Below are positions 1-10,828 of a DNA stretch of 64,000 nucleotides, piece by piece. The notes beneath the pieces were generated by a model that was not told where the DNA came from, made no database searches, and saw only the letters and a list, made by a program, of their open reading frames with translations. A program made the translations under genes and the position numbers. Position 1 is the first letter of the stretch, and each line of letters starts with the position of its first letter. The stretch covers positions 1,054,001 to 1,118,000 of the forward strand of contig NZ_AP024238.1 in the NCBI RefSeq assembly GCF_019973615.1. Reading direction: 5' to 3'. Origin of the DNA: Rhodoferax lithotrophicus. GTDB lineage: Bacteria > Pseudomonadota > Gammaproteobacteria > Burkholderiales > Burkholderiaceae_C.

Positions 1-589
1 AGGCCGGATCGTTTTCCCAGGTGTCGCGCTCGTTGTCGCCAAAACCATGCTGTGGAAAGCTCATGGCCAGCTCTTTGGTGCGGTAGGCGGTGTGGCTCAG
101 CCAGCGCATGCTGTCGGCCATCTGGAAATAGTGGCAGTTGGTGATGGTGCTGGCCGGTGACACTTGCCCGACATAGGCCGAGGCCATTTGCAGGGTGTGA
201 AACAGATAACGTGCCGGCGTGTAGAGCCGGGTCAACGCTGCTACCCAGGTGGGTTCCAGCGACTTGTTGTGTTCGCGCTGGTTGAACTGGTCAAACAAGC
301 CAAAGACATAAGTCTCCTGGCCGTCCTGCATCATGTTGTAGGTGCGGTAGATCAGCTCTTCCGGGTCACGGAAGGCGTTCCAGTCGGCATGCTTCAGTGC
401 GGTACCAAAGGTGTTCTTCTTGTACCACTCGTTCATGAACATGTTGGGGTCAAGCTCATACGGCGCGTTGGCATCGCGGTCGTTGTAGTGCAGGTTGGTG
501 CTGACTATTTCGTATTCACTGGGCTTGCGGCGACGCCCGGCCAGATGGCTCCAGGTCTTTTGTGGCTTCAATACTTGTACGTCGGTCAT
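1..589 (-). CDS. tmoE: Toluene monooxygenase hydroxylase beta subunit (partial)
   Basis: This is the N-terminal 196 residues of the beta subunit of a four-component toluene monooxygenase; the 3' end lies beyond the left edge. The beta chain has the fold of the alpha chain but no metal and supports the (alpha-beta-gamma)2 hydroxylase dimer. It begins MTDVQVLKPQKTWSHLAGRR, and the later NYHY-like and YFQMADSMRWLSHTAYRTKE segments are typical of TmoE/TbuA2. The start at 589 is chosen because AGGAGACACC stands directly before ATG, the same ribosome site as in tmoD. It is the fifth gene of the operon; a reductase gene (tmoF) would be expected further left but is not visible. Confidence 0.9.
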   Translation of the reverse strand, partial: MTDVQVLKPQKTWSHLAGRRRKPSEYEIVSTNLHYNDRDANAPYELDPNMFMNEWYKKNTFGTALKHADWNAFRDPEELIYRTYNMMQDGQETYVFGLFDQFNQREHNKSLEPTWVAALTRLYTPARYLFHTLQMASAYVGQVSPASTITNCHYFQMADSMRWLSHTAYRTKELAMSFPQHGFGDNERDTWENDPA

Positions 590-598
590 GGGTGTCTC

Positions 599-913
599 CT
601 AGATTTTTTTGGTGAAGTAAAAACGCACGGCGTTGTCCTGGCTTTCGATCTGGCCAGCAAAGGAACTCAGGTCTACTTCAAGATCGTTCATCTTGAAGGG
701 GCGGCCCAACTCCTCTTCAATGGTCTCGCGGCGCAGCATCATTTCGTGGTTGGTGTGGATGCGGATGTAGGCGCGTTTGTCGTCAACAAATACCTCTTTG
801 CCTGGGTTGTCAATCTGCGCTGCGGCAATCACGGCCTGGGCCAGATCGCCCGCCCGCATCACCGGGCCAACCATGTTGTTGTGGTAGGCCAGGGTGGAAC
901 TGGATGTGCTCAT
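599..913 (-). CDS. tmoD: Toluene monooxygenase effector protein
   Basis: This 104-residue cofactorless effector (coupling) protein would bind the hydroxylase near the diiron site and tune oxygen activation and regiospecificity. The sequence has MVGPVMRAGDLAQAVIAAA near the N-terminus, the conserved part of the MmoB/DmpM/TmoD family, and the length fits TmoD (about 100 residues). A longer in-frame reading up to 991 overlaps tmoC, so the ATG at 913 is preferred; it has GGAGACACC just upstream. It is the fourth gene, 9 bp before tmoE. Confidence 0.92.
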   Translation of the reverse strand: MSTSSSTLAYHNNMVGPVMRAGDLAQAVIAAAQIDNPGKEVFVDDKRAYIRIHTNHEMMLRRETIEEELGRPFKMNDLEVDLSSFAGQIESQDNAVRFYFTKKI

Positions 914-950
914 GGTGTCTCCTCGACTATTTTTTAAATGGGCTGGCGTT

Positions 951-1286
951 TCAGGCCTGCGCGAACAGCGGCTCAACGCTGGTGGTGTCAATCAGCACGT
1001 CATCACCGTCAATCTGCACCGGGTACTCGGCCAGCTTGCAGTTGGACGGGTTGATGCCTTTGCCCGTGCCAGCGTCAAACTGCCAGAGATGGGCTTTGCA
1101 GATGATTTTTTTGCCGTCAAACTTGCCGTCAATCAACGGAATGTCCTGGTGTGGGCAAATGCCCTGAAAGGCTTTGATCTCGCCGCCATCGTTGCAGACC
1201 AGCAGAACTTCCTTGCCGTTGACCTGGAAGGATTGCATTTCGCCCTCCCACACGTCATCGACACCGCATACTTTGGTAAATGCCAT
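951..1286 (-). CDS. tmoC: Toluene monooxygenase Rieske ferredoxin
   Basis: This 111-residue soluble Rieske [2Fe-2S] ferredoxin carries electrons from the TmoF-type reductase to the hydroxylase. The two ligand motifs are visible: CPHQD around residue 45 and CKAHLWQF about 17 residues later, the CxH-x(n)-CxxH pattern. CGGAGC precedes the ATG at 1286. The gene lies between tmoB and tmoD, the canonical tmo order, which supports a T4MO-type rather than a phenol-hydroxylase-type system, since the latter lacks a separate Rieske protein. Confidence 0.95.
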   Translation of the reverse strand: MAFTKVCGVDDVWEGEMQSFQVNGKEVLLVCNDGGEIKAFQGICPHQDIPLIDGKFDGKKIICKAHLWQFDAGTGKGINPSNCKLAEYPVQIDGDDVLIDTTSVEPLFAQA

Positions 1287-1298
1287 GTTCTGCTCCGA

Positions 1299-1565
1299 TC
1301 AGTGCTTTGCTTTTTCCCAGATGATCTCGATCGTCTCGGTGGGTTTGAGGCCCGAGTCGGCGACCTTCATGCTGCGTGGCAGAAAGCTCTCGCCCCCCTG
1401 GCGGCGCACCCGCAGAATGCAGTCCGGGCGGGCACGCACGCGCCGACCCACCGAGTGGTGCGCCGCAGCGGCAGCCACTTCGTCCATGGTGTTGTCGGTA
1501 TCGATGGCTAACAGTTGCAGCACGAAGTCGCCTTCGAAGTTGGAAGTTAATGGAAATAAGGCCAT
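1299..1565 (-). CDS. tmoB: Toluene monooxygenase hydroxylase gamma subunit
   Basis: This 88-residue protein is the small gamma subunit of the hydroxylase, a ubiquitin-like fold at the outer face of the alpha chain. It begins MALFPLTSNFEGDFVLQLLA and ends TIEIIWEK, both typical of TmoB/TouB. It starts 42 bp downstream of tmoA and ends 12 bp before tmoC, so one transcript is likely. Nothing is unusual about its length. Confidence 0.92.
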   Translation of the reverse strand: MALFPLTSNFEGDFVLQLLAIDTDNTMDEVAAAAAHHSVGRRVRARPDCILRVRRQGGESFLPRSMKVADSGLKPTETIEIIWEKAKH

Positions 1566-1607
1566 GGTTTGTCTCTTGTGTCGTTGTTATGTGAAGGGGC
1601 ATTGCGC

Positions 1608-3113
1608 TCAGGCGGCCTTTTTCTTGGCGCGCAGGGCGCGGTAGACCTCGGCCCAGGCGTAGTTGTGTGCGTCGTCGCCACACTCGCCGGGGGCGATGTC
1701 CATGTATTTCAGCGCGCCGCTCAAGTCCATCGGCTGGATCATCCCGGCCAGGAAGCGGTCCACAATGCTCAGGTGACCGGCGTAGCGCGACGGCTCTTGC
1801 TCAAACACCCAGCGGTCCACTTCAGAGCCAAAGTGGTACAGACGGCCGTTGTATTCCAGCGGATAGTCCTTCACGTTCCAGCCCTTGCCGGGCGTGCCCA
1901 GAATCGGCAGCTGGCACATGTTGCACACGTAGGGCAGGGTCTCGGGGTAGGTCATGGCCATGTTGCCATCCACCACGTTGTCGATGATCACATCCCAGCA
2001 TTCGCCCCAGGTCTCGTTCCAGCCGGGGTATTTGGTTTCCAGCCATTCGCGCTCTTGGGGGGTGACACCGGCAGCCGGGTTCCACCACACGGTGGGTCGC
2101 CAGAAATACGAGCCCAGGTGCATGCCGTGGTGGGTCTGCCCGATGTCCTTCAGGAAGATGTCCCAGTACCAGGGCAGATCCAGGCCCATGTCGGTCAGCG
2201 CGCGCTCGAACTGGGCGACGATCCACTCCTCCATGAATTCCTTGAACGACTGCGTGCGGTGCTCCAGCGGCGTGTAGTAGTCCATGATGGGCCCGGTCAA
2301 CACCGAGAACAGCTTCCAGGCCCCCCAGACGGCAATGTCCACGCGCTTTTGCGCCTCGGCCTTCTGGCCGTTTTCGATCAGCACCTTGAGCGCCGGGCCG
2401 CCGATCTGGGCGTGACGCGATTCATCGGTCTGGATGCTGGAGATCAGGTTGGCGAAGGTGTGGTCACCGGCCTCGGCCGCATCGGAGGCCAGCCCCAGAA
2501 ACTGCATGTTGGTGAAGCCGGTCTCGAAGCTGAAGGTCAGCATGATGGAGACGCTGATGGCATCACGCGTCATCATGATGTCGTCGAAGAAATGACGCGC
2601 CGCGATCATGGCCCAGTCATTGGTGTCGTAGGCCTTGAAGGCCCAGTCCATCTGGCGATCCTTGGCAATGTGCTCATGCGGAAAGTAGAGCTGCATCTGG
2701 CCGTGGCGCACTTCGTCCAGGCATCCCAGCGTGGCCATGTTGCGCATGCCGGGGGCTTTGGAAAACCGCATCATGCGGGCTTCGGCGCTGGCAGCGGCAT
2801 ATTCACCGCGGGCGATGGCCCCATAGTGCGCCTTCATGACCGACTTCCAGCCCGGGTCGGAATTCTCGAAAATGCGGCTGCGCTCCAGAGCGGCCTTGAC
2901 CGAATAGGCCCCCGCATCCTTGTCGCGTTGAACCTTGACGTATTCGGGGTAGGTTTGCTTGTACGGCTCGTCGTACTTTTCCCATGCGTTCTGCGGCAAC
3001 CCGAAGGCCCCCGAGAGCAAGGGTGGGAACAATTCGTCTTCCGTCACGTAGCGGGGTGTCCAGTTGGTGGTACGCGCCAAGTCATACCAGTCCATGCGAT
3101 TAAGCAGCGCCAT
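1608..3113 (-). CDS. tmoA: Toluene monooxygenase hydroxylase alpha subunit
   Basis: This 501-residue catalytic subunit holds the carboxylate-bridged diiron centre that hydroxylates the aromatic ring of toluene or benzene. All six ligands fall at the positions known for toluene-4-monooxygenase: E104, E134, H137, E197, E231 and H234 (the two ExxH motifs are in DEVRH and DESRH). Pocket residues I100, G103, A107, T201 and F205 also agree with the T4MO numbering I know. ACAGGAGACATC precedes the ATG at 3113. It is first in the operon tmoABCDE, transcribed leftwards and divergent from katG. Toluene or benzene as substrate is inferred; regiospecificity cannot be fixed from sequence alone. Confidence 0.95.
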   Translation of the reverse strand: MALLNRMDWYDLARTTNWTPRYVTEDELFPPLLSGAFGLPQNAWEKYDEPYKQTYPEYVKVQRDKDAGAYSVKAALERSRIFENSDPGWKSVMKAHYGAIARGEYAAASAEARMMRFSKAPGMRNMATLGCLDEVRHGQMQLYFPHEHIAKDRQMDWAFKAYDTNDWAMIAARHFFDDIMMTRDAISVSIMLTFSFETGFTNMQFLGLASDAAEAGDHTFANLISSIQTDESRHAQIGGPALKVLIENGQKAEAQKRVDIAVWGAWKLFSVLTGPIMDYYTPLEHRTQSFKEFMEEWIVAQFERALTDMGLDLPWYWDIFLKDIGQTHHGMHLGSYFWRPTVWWNPAAGVTPQEREWLETKYPGWNETWGECWDVIIDNVVDGNMAMTYPETLPYVCNMCQLPILGTPGKGWNVKDYPLEYNGRLYHFGSEVDRWVFEQEPSRYAGHLSIVDRFLAGMIQPMDLSGALKYMDIAPGECGDDAHNYAWAEVYRALRAKKKAA

Positions 3114-5537
<2,424 letters not shown>

Positions 5538-5659
5538 CCACCGGTCTCATGCTGGCACGGCATGTTGTGGGGCATTGTTTGTAATCCCTCAGCCCTGTTC
5601 CGACCCGCAGGAGCGGGCAGGGGATGTGGGTTGGGAAAACTATTAAGCTATTAAATTAA

Positions 5660-5700
5660 TAGCTTCTTGCGCAATATGTACAAGGACTAGAGGCCAATTT
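5660..5700 (+). repeat. Dispersed Comamonadaceae-type intergenic repeat
   Basis: This copy runs from AGCTTCTTGCGCAA to ACTAGAGGCCAATTT, between the ends of katG and the convergent LuxR gene. It belongs to the family with the consensus AGCTGCTTGCGCA...CGCTAGAGGCCAA found throughout the window. Confidence 0.75.
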
Positions 5701-5711
5701 GTTCCACAAAC

Positions 5712-6806
5712 TCAACTCCGCGTAACATCTACCCCAAGCGCGATGTTCGACAGCAGCGCCGTGACTTCAGCCTGGCGCGAGCAGCCTATTTTTTCAAGCA
5801 CCTGCTGCAATTGCGAGCGAACGGTATTGCGGCTCACACCGCCACTGGCGGCAATGTCGTCCAGCGAATCTCCGGTGGCCAGAGCGCGTGCCACACGTGC
5901 CTCGGACGGTGTCAGGTCAAACAAAGATCGCAAGAGCTCCACCGGTGGCGCGCGCCGAGAGGTCATCGGGGTAATGATCAATACAGCGTACGAGCGGCCA
6001 AAGATATCGTGTGCTGAACGCCGAATCGGCACGATATGCGCTACCACCGCTGCCCGCCCGTCTGGGCCGCGCAGCGGGAAAGACTTGACACACGCCCCGG
6101 ATGGTTTGTTGAGCGCGGGAAGCGAAGACCACAGCAGCTCATTGGCACTTGTGTCATTGAGCACGATCCGGTTGTGCGCACGCCATTGCACATGGCTGGA
6201 AAGGTCGTCCATCAAGGCATTGGCTTCAATCACCACGCCACTTTCATCCACCACCAGTGCCGGCAGTCCCAAGGCCGTCAGCGTGTCATTGGTGTTTTTG
6301 GCACTGCGCAGGCCCAGACGTGCCGCAATGAGTGCGGCGCGCGCCAGGTGGGGGCGCAGTTCGTTGAGCTGCTGCACCTGCTCACTTTCAATCGGGCCAC
6401 GCTTGTAGGACCTTTCCACGCTGAAAACGATGTTGTCGCCGGTGGGCATCATGAGGCCGGTTCCCGCCGACCAGCCGAGTCCACGGGGGCGAAAAAAATC
6501 CCGGTAGATCGGGTTGGCATCCAGCTGCTCGGGTGTCCAAAAATCATGCTCAACCAGAAAACTGGGGCGGTTTTGACTGAATAAACACACCCGGCGCGTG
6601 CAGGAACTGAACCAGCCCTCGGTGACATAGGCCTGAAATACGTCTTGTAATTCCGATGACGATGTCCAGTTGAGCACCTTTTCACGCACGGCAAACAGCA
6701 GGCCACCACTGGCATCGGTGAGTTGGGCTAACTCGTCCAGCACGTCTGGCCAAAGCTCGGGAACAAATGAACACTCGTAAATGCGATCGATGATTTCGGT
6801 TGGCAT
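5712..6806 (-). CDS. LuxR-family transcriptional regulator
   Basis: This 364-residue protein has a C-terminal LuxR/GerE helix-turn-helix at about residues 295-355, with the hallmark LTPSEARVARALATG and SRNTVRSQLQQVLEKIG segments. The first 160 residues and a PAS-like middle part resemble sensory regions of stand-alone LuxR regulators, but the ligand is unknown. It is convergent with katG and divergent from the lipoprotein gene at 6951. A role in controlling tmo or katG is possible by position only. Confidence 0.85.
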   Translation of the reverse strand: MPTEIIDRIYECSFVPELWPDVLDELAQLTDASGGLLFAVREKVLNWTSSSELQDVFQAYVTEGWFSSCTRRVCLFSQNRPSFLVEHDFWTPEQLDANPIYRDFFRPRGLGWSAGTGLMMPTGDNIVFSVERSYKRGPIESEQVQQLNELRPHLARAALIAARLGLRSAKNTNDTLTALGLPALVVDESGVVIEANALMDDLSSHVQWRAHNRIVLNDTSANELLWSSLPALNKPSGACVKSFPLRGPDGRAAVVAHIVPIRRSAHDIFGRSYAVLIITPMTSRRAPPVELLRSLFDLTPSEARVARALATGDSLDDIAASGGVSRNTVRSQLQQVLEKIGCSRQAEVTALLSNIALGVDVTRS

Positions 6807-6950
6807 GGTGGGGCGGAATCTCCGGTTTTTGTCGCACTCTAATGCATTTGCATGATGCTATTTGAGCAGGGCCTTCCTATTCTTGGTCTGGCGGTCACGT
6901 GCCCTTTGAGGCACGGCGCACATTTTTTCAATACCTTGAGAGGCTTCCAG

Positions 6951-8222
6951 ATGAAACTAGCAAAAAAAATCGGATTGCTGTCGACCTTGTCCGTGCTCCT
7001 GCTTGCCGGCTGCGGCGGTGGAGACAGTGTCGTGGCGAACAATTCCACCCCCATGCTGAGCGGAACCGCCGCCGTTGGCCTGCCCATTGTTGGGGGTCAT
7101 GTGAATGTGGTGTGTGCTGGTGGTTCGGCGCTGTCCACAACCACCCTCAGCACAGGTGCGTGGCAAGTGACAACCTCCGGCCAGACACTGCCCTGCGCGG
7201 TTCAGGTCAGCGGCGGCACGGTGAATGGCAGCGCCAACAGCACGCCCTACCACTCCATCGCCATCAGTTTTGGCACCGTCAATATCACGCCGCTGACGGA
7301 TCTGGTGGTGGCCCATTTGGCTGGCAACACCCCTGCCACCTGGTTTACCGGCCTCAATGCCGCTGGCCTGCAAGCTGTCACGTCAGCCAAAGTCACCACA
7401 GCCTTGAGCAATGTGAATACGGCTTTGGGTTTGACGGCCACGCTTAATGGCGCTAACCCCTTAACCTCGGTTTTCACCGCCAGCCATGGCAACTTGCTAG
7501 ACGATATTCTGGAAGCGCTGGCGGCAGCGGGCTCGAATCATGCCGCTTTGCTGGGCCTTGCCACGCAGACGAGCTTCAGTGCGCCTGCCGGATTTAATTT
7601 TGCCAATGCTTATGCCAGCGTGGTGGCCAGTCACAACGCTGGCGGTGGCGGCACAACGCCCACCTGTGCGGCTGGTGAAACCGTCTTGACCTACAGCGGC
7701 AACCCACCCTATACCAACGGCCAGCAATTGTGTTTTTCCGCATCCCCCACCGCACTGAGCTTTTCCGGCAAAACGCTGACCAACCCAACGGTGAACAGTG
7801 CTGTTTCGGCACCGTTTTCAGCCCTGTTATTCAGTGATGCGGGCTATATTTATGAAGTCATCCTGAACGCGGGAGCCTTGTACGAGATCAATGTGTCGAA
7901 TGCCGGCCATACTTATCTGGGCCAGTTTGTCATCCCAGCCCCCGCCAACACAGGTGCTGCCAACCTTCAGGTACAGGTTTCGGCCACCGGCTTGTCTTTG
8001 ACCATTCCGGTCAGTAACGCACCGGTTCCCAGCTCACAAGCCGATTTCTGCAACGGCATCAACTCGGATTCAACATTCGCCGGTATAGGGACTTCAGGCG
8101 GTGGTACCTTGAGCATCACCGGGTGCACATTTGCCAACAAGGTGGGCCATATCACGGCCAACCTGAGCATCACCGGGCTTGGCATCACTATCCCGTATGT
8201 GATCACCTACACCTACCAGTGA
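6951..8222 (+). CDS. Putative lipoprotein of unknown function
   Basis: This 423-residue protein starts with a clear lipoprotein signal (MKLAKKIGLL, lipobox LLAGC with Cys at about residue 18). A Gly/Ser/Ala/Thr-rich region low in charge follows, which suggests an extracytoplasmic beta-rich surface or periplasmic protein. The ATG at 6951 is chosen over an in-frame start 33 codons upstream because only it places the signal at the N-terminus. Cysteines recur in the mature part. I do not recognise the family. It stands alone between a divergent regulator and a convergent flavodoxin. Confidence 0.75.
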   Translation: MKLAKKIGLLSTLSVLLLAGCGGGDSVVANNSTPMLSGTAAVGLPIVGGHVNVVCAGGSALSTTTLSTGAWQVTTSGQTLPCAVQVSGGTVNGSANSTPYHSIAISFGTVNITPLTDLVVAHLAGNTPATWFTGLNAAGLQAVTSAKVTTALSNVNTALGLTATLNGANPLTSVFTASHGNLLDDILEALAAAGSNHAALLGLATQTSFSAPAGFNFANAYASVVASHNAGGGGTTPTCAAGETVLTYSGNPPYTNGQQLCFSASPTALSFSGKTLTNPTVNSAVSAPFSALLFSDAGYIYEVILNAGALYEINVSNAGHTYLGQFVIPAPANTGAANLQVQVSATGLSLTIPVSNAPVPSSQADFCNGINSDSTFAGIGTSGGGTLSITGCTFANKVGHITANLSITGLGITIPYVITYTYQ

Positions 8223-8271
8223 GGGTGACGCGCCGGTGTTCAGCATCTGGATGCCGCAGCAGGGGGGATGG

Positions 8272-8826
8272 CTAGGCCGTTGCGCCCAGTTTCTCCAGCA
8301 GCAAGGGTTTAACTTGCGCCACCCAGGCATCAATGCGCTCATCGGTGAGCATGCTCTGGGTGCGCTGGTCGATCACCAGGCCAACAAAGCGCCCGTCCAC
8401 AACGGCGGCGGATTGCTCAAAGGTATAACCATCGGTGCTCCAGCTGCCAACCAGCTCGGCACCGTAGCCTTTGAAAACTTCATACAACCGCATCAGCGAA
8501 CTGGCAAAGCGCTCCGGGTAGCGTTCCTGGGCACCCAGGCCGAACAGGGCGATGCGTTTGCCTGAGAAATCTGGCGCGCCCAGTTGCGCCAGAAACTCTG
8601 CCCAATTGGCTTCCAGGCAGCCCACATCGCGCCCCGGGATTTGCTCGACACCGTAGCTCGGTGTTCCCAGGATCAGTGCGTCGTACTGGAGCATCTCGGC
8701 GGGCGTGATGCGGTTGACGTTCAGGGGTTTGTTGGCGATGTCGTCGCCCAGCATCTTCTGGATCTTCTTGGCAATCAGACGCGTGGTGCCGGTTTCGGTG
8801 CCGAAAAATAAGCCGATTTTGTTCAT
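8272..8826 (-). CDS. Flavodoxin (long-chain)
   Basis: This 184-residue FMN protein should carry low-potential electrons. The FMN phosphate loop FGTETGTTRLIA lies at residues 8-19, and LILGTPSYG and LFGLGAQERYPERF match the 50s loop and the isoalloxazine-binding part of long-chain flavodoxins. The distance to kamA (about 0.8 kb) makes it a possible electron donor to the radical-SAM lysine 2,3-aminomutase, but this is inference; flavodoxins have many partners. The gene is separate, with its own upstream region holding a dispersed repeat. Confidence 0.9.
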   Translation of the reverse strand: MNKIGLFFGTETGTTRLIAKKIQKMLGDDIANKPLNVNRITPAEMLQYDALILGTPSYGVEQIPGRDVGCLEANWAEFLAQLGAPDFSGKRIALFGLGAQERYPERFASSLMRLYEVFKGYGAELVGSWSTDGYTFEQSAAVVDGRFVGLVIDQRTQSMLTDERIDAWVAQVKPLLLEKLGATA

Positions 8827-8930
8827 GGTGGAGACCCATCATTTGCAGGACTTACCCAACTGCAATTCCTGTGCCAGCGCTTACGCCGGGACATTTGTCA
8901 TGAAAACGACATTAATTTTGATACAAATTA

Positions 8931-8969
8931 GCCTGTAGAGCTTTATTTACAAGCGTATCAAGCTATTAA
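8931..8969 (-). repeat. Dispersed intergenic repeat, inverted copy
   Basis: The reverse strand reads AATAGCTTGATACGCTTGTA and then ends CTCTACAGG, a diverged copy of the 40-bp repeat family. It lies in the spacer between the flavodoxin and Lrp genes. Confidence 0.55.
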
Positions 8970-9021
8970 AAAGAAAGCTACTGAAAGTCCCGCCTGATTG
9001 ATGGTTATGGGGGGTGTGGCC

Positions 9022-9450
9022 TCAATCCGGCCGATCCAGCTTGGTTGACAAAATCATGGTCGACATGGTGTCCGTTACCCCCTTGATGCCGCGCAGGCGG
9101 TTGATCACGGCATCAAACTCTTCCAGCGAATCGGTGTGCACCTGGGCACACAGGTCGTAGCGGCCATTGACTGAATAAACCTTGGTGACCTCATGGCGGC
9201 GTGACAGCGCCTGGATGATGCTGGCCTCGCTGCTGGAGTCGGTGGCGATCAGCACCAGCGCCTGCACACCGGCCGGGGTGGGCTGCGCCACGCTGATGGT
9301 GTAGCCGCTGATGATGCCGCCTTGCTCCAGCGCCTTCATGCGCAGCAGCACGGTGCTGCGGGCGCAGCCCAGCGCCTGGGCCAGCTTGACCACCGGCAGG
9401 CGGGCGTTCACTTTCAACAAGTCGATCAGCTTTTTGTCGAGTGGATCCAT
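9022..9450 (-). CDS. Lrp/AsnC-family transcriptional regulator
   Basis: This 142-residue protein has an N-terminal winged helix-turn-helix (residues 5-60, with LLKVNARLPVVKLAQALG and CARSTVLLRMKALEQ). A RAM/AsnC ligand-binding domain follows, with GRYDLCAQVHTDSLEEFD and the GVTDTMSTMILS end. Members bind amino acids and form octamers that wrap DNA. It is divergent from kamA with a perfect inverted repeat in between, so it is very probably the lysine-responsive regulator of the kam operon. That assignment is by context. Confidence 0.9.
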   Translation of the reverse strand: MDPLDKKLIDLLKVNARLPVVKLAQALGCARSTVLLRMKALEQGGIISGYTISVAQPTPAGVQALVLIATDSSSEASIIQALSRRHEVTKVYSVNGRYDLCAQVHTDSLEEFDAVINRLRGIKGVTDTMSTMILSTKLDRPD

Positions 9451-9471
9451 GATTTCCCCCTGAGAGTCAAT

Positions 9472-9526
9472 GTGACTGAAATTGCTACAAAGTGACTGAT
9501 TTTAAGAAATTGAATCAGTCACTTTG
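9472..9526. promoter_or_regulatory. Inverted-repeat operator between lrp-like gene and kamA
   Basis: A perfect 14-bp inverted repeat, CAAAGTGACTGATT at 9488-9501 and its complement at 9513-9526, is separated by 11 bp. An extra half-site GTGACTGA at 9472-9479 lies exactly 20 bp (two helical turns) before the same octamer at 9492-9499. This spacing suits cooperative Lrp-family binding on one DNA face. kamA begins at 9616 with GGAG 7 bp upstream. Confidence 0.7.
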
Positions 9527-9615
9527 CTTGTTCCCAGAAAAGCACCTGGTTCCTAAACTTCTTCACACACCACTGATTTGCTCAGGGTTTTGGAATCACC
9601 GTTCTGGAGTCGCTC

Positions 9616-10818
9616 ATGCCCACCGTCCTCGAAATCAAGCCCGTCCAAGCCGCCGCCCACCCGGCCACCAAGCTGCTCACCCGCGCGGAACTTGATGCTT
9701 ATGACCCGCGCTCGGAATCCTGGCAGCGCCAGTTTCAGCGCCGCTACACCCACCACAGCGAGTTGAAAGGCGTGCTCAAGGGGCTGGAGGATGTGAATGA
9801 AACCGTCTACGGCAAGTTCGCCGTGGCCGTGACCCCCTACATGGCGCAGTTGATGGACCCGAACGACCCGCAGTGCCCGATTCGCCTGCAATACCTGCCC
9901 TCGCACTTTGAGGAAACCAAGCCCGGTTTTGCCACCCTGCTCGATCAGCTGGGGGAAGAGGGCGACACCATACCCGGCACCAGCATCGTGCACCGTTACC
10001 CGCGCCGCGTGCTGTTTCTGGTGAGCAACACCTGCGCCACGCTGTGCCGCTTCTGCACCCGCAAACGCATGGTCTCGCAGCCCGCCGGGTCGGTGCACAA
10101 GGAACAGATTGAAGCCTCGATCGACTACATCGCCAACAACCCGGACATTGAAGACGTACTGCTGTCCGGCGGTGACCCGCTGACCTTTGCCGACGAACGG
10201 CTGGACGACATTCTGGGCCAGATCCGCAGGCGTGCACCACATGTGCGCTTCCTGCGCATGGGCTCGCGCATGGTGGTGCAACTGCCCACCCGCGTCACGC
10301 CCGAGCTCTGCGCCATTCTGGAAAAACACCGCGTGCAGATGCTCAACATCCACATCAACCACCCCAAGGAAATCACCCCGCTGCTGCGCGAGCGCGTCAA
10401 GATGATCCAGAAAGCCGGGGTCATGATGGGCCTGCAAACCGTCTGCCTCAAAGGCGTGAACGACAACGTGGCCACCATGCGTGAGCTGTTCATGCAATCC
10501 ATCGAAATGGGGGTGCGGCCCTACTACGTGTACTCAACCGACATGGTCGAAGGTGCCCACCATTTCGTCGTACCGCACCGGCGCATGCTGGAGTTGTATG
10601 AAGGCCTGCGCGGCTGGATCAGCGGCCCGGCCGTACCCACCTTCATCGTCGACGGCCTGGGTGGCCTGGGCAAGCTGCCGATCATTCCGCAATACGTCAC
10701 CGAAGAGCTGCTGCCCGATGGCTCGGGCACCACCATCAAGTGCCGCAACTACGCCGGAAAAACGGTTGAAATGCCCGGCCTGGGCCTTGGCTTTGCCCTG
10801 CCCACCCAAAGCAACTGA
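9616..10818 (+). CDS. kamA: L-lysine 2,3-aminomutase
   Basis: This 400-residue radical-SAM, PLP enzyme moves the alpha-amino group of L-lysine to C3, giving beta-lysine. The [4Fe-4S] triad is C140, C144 and C147 in CATLCRFC, and the SAM-binding DVLLSGGDPL segment follows at about residue 180. It is the first gene of a set covering every step of the beta-lysine route, which argues for KamA rather than the EF-P lysylation enzyme EpmB (no epmA is adjacent, and EpmB is shorter). GGAG precedes the ATG. Confidence 0.93.
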   Translation: MPTVLEIKPVQAAAHPATKLLTRAELDAYDPRSESWQRQFQRRYTHHSELKGVLKGLEDVNETVYGKFAVAVTPYMAQLMDPNDPQCPIRLQYLPSHFEETKPGFATLLDQLGEEGDTIPGTSIVHRYPRRVLFLVSNTCATLCRFCTRKRMVSQPAGSVHKEQIEASIDYIANNPDIEDVLLSGGDPLTFADERLDDILGQIRRRAPHVRFLRMGSRMVVQLPTRVTPELCAILEKHRVQMLNIHINHPKEITPLLRERVKMIQKAGVMMGLQTVCLKGVNDNVATMRELFMQSIEMGVRPYYVYSTDMVEGAHHFVVPHRRMLELYEGLRGWISGPAVPTFIVDGLGGLGKLPIIPQYVTEELLPDGSGTTIKCRNYAGKTVEMPGLGLGFALPTQSN

Positions 10819-10828
10819 GGGCTCCAGA

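Noticed and set aside
5605..5622. Hairpin CCCGC-AGGA-GCGGG behind katG as terminator
   Set aside because: The stem is short and no T-run follows; evidence for an intrinsic terminator is too weak.
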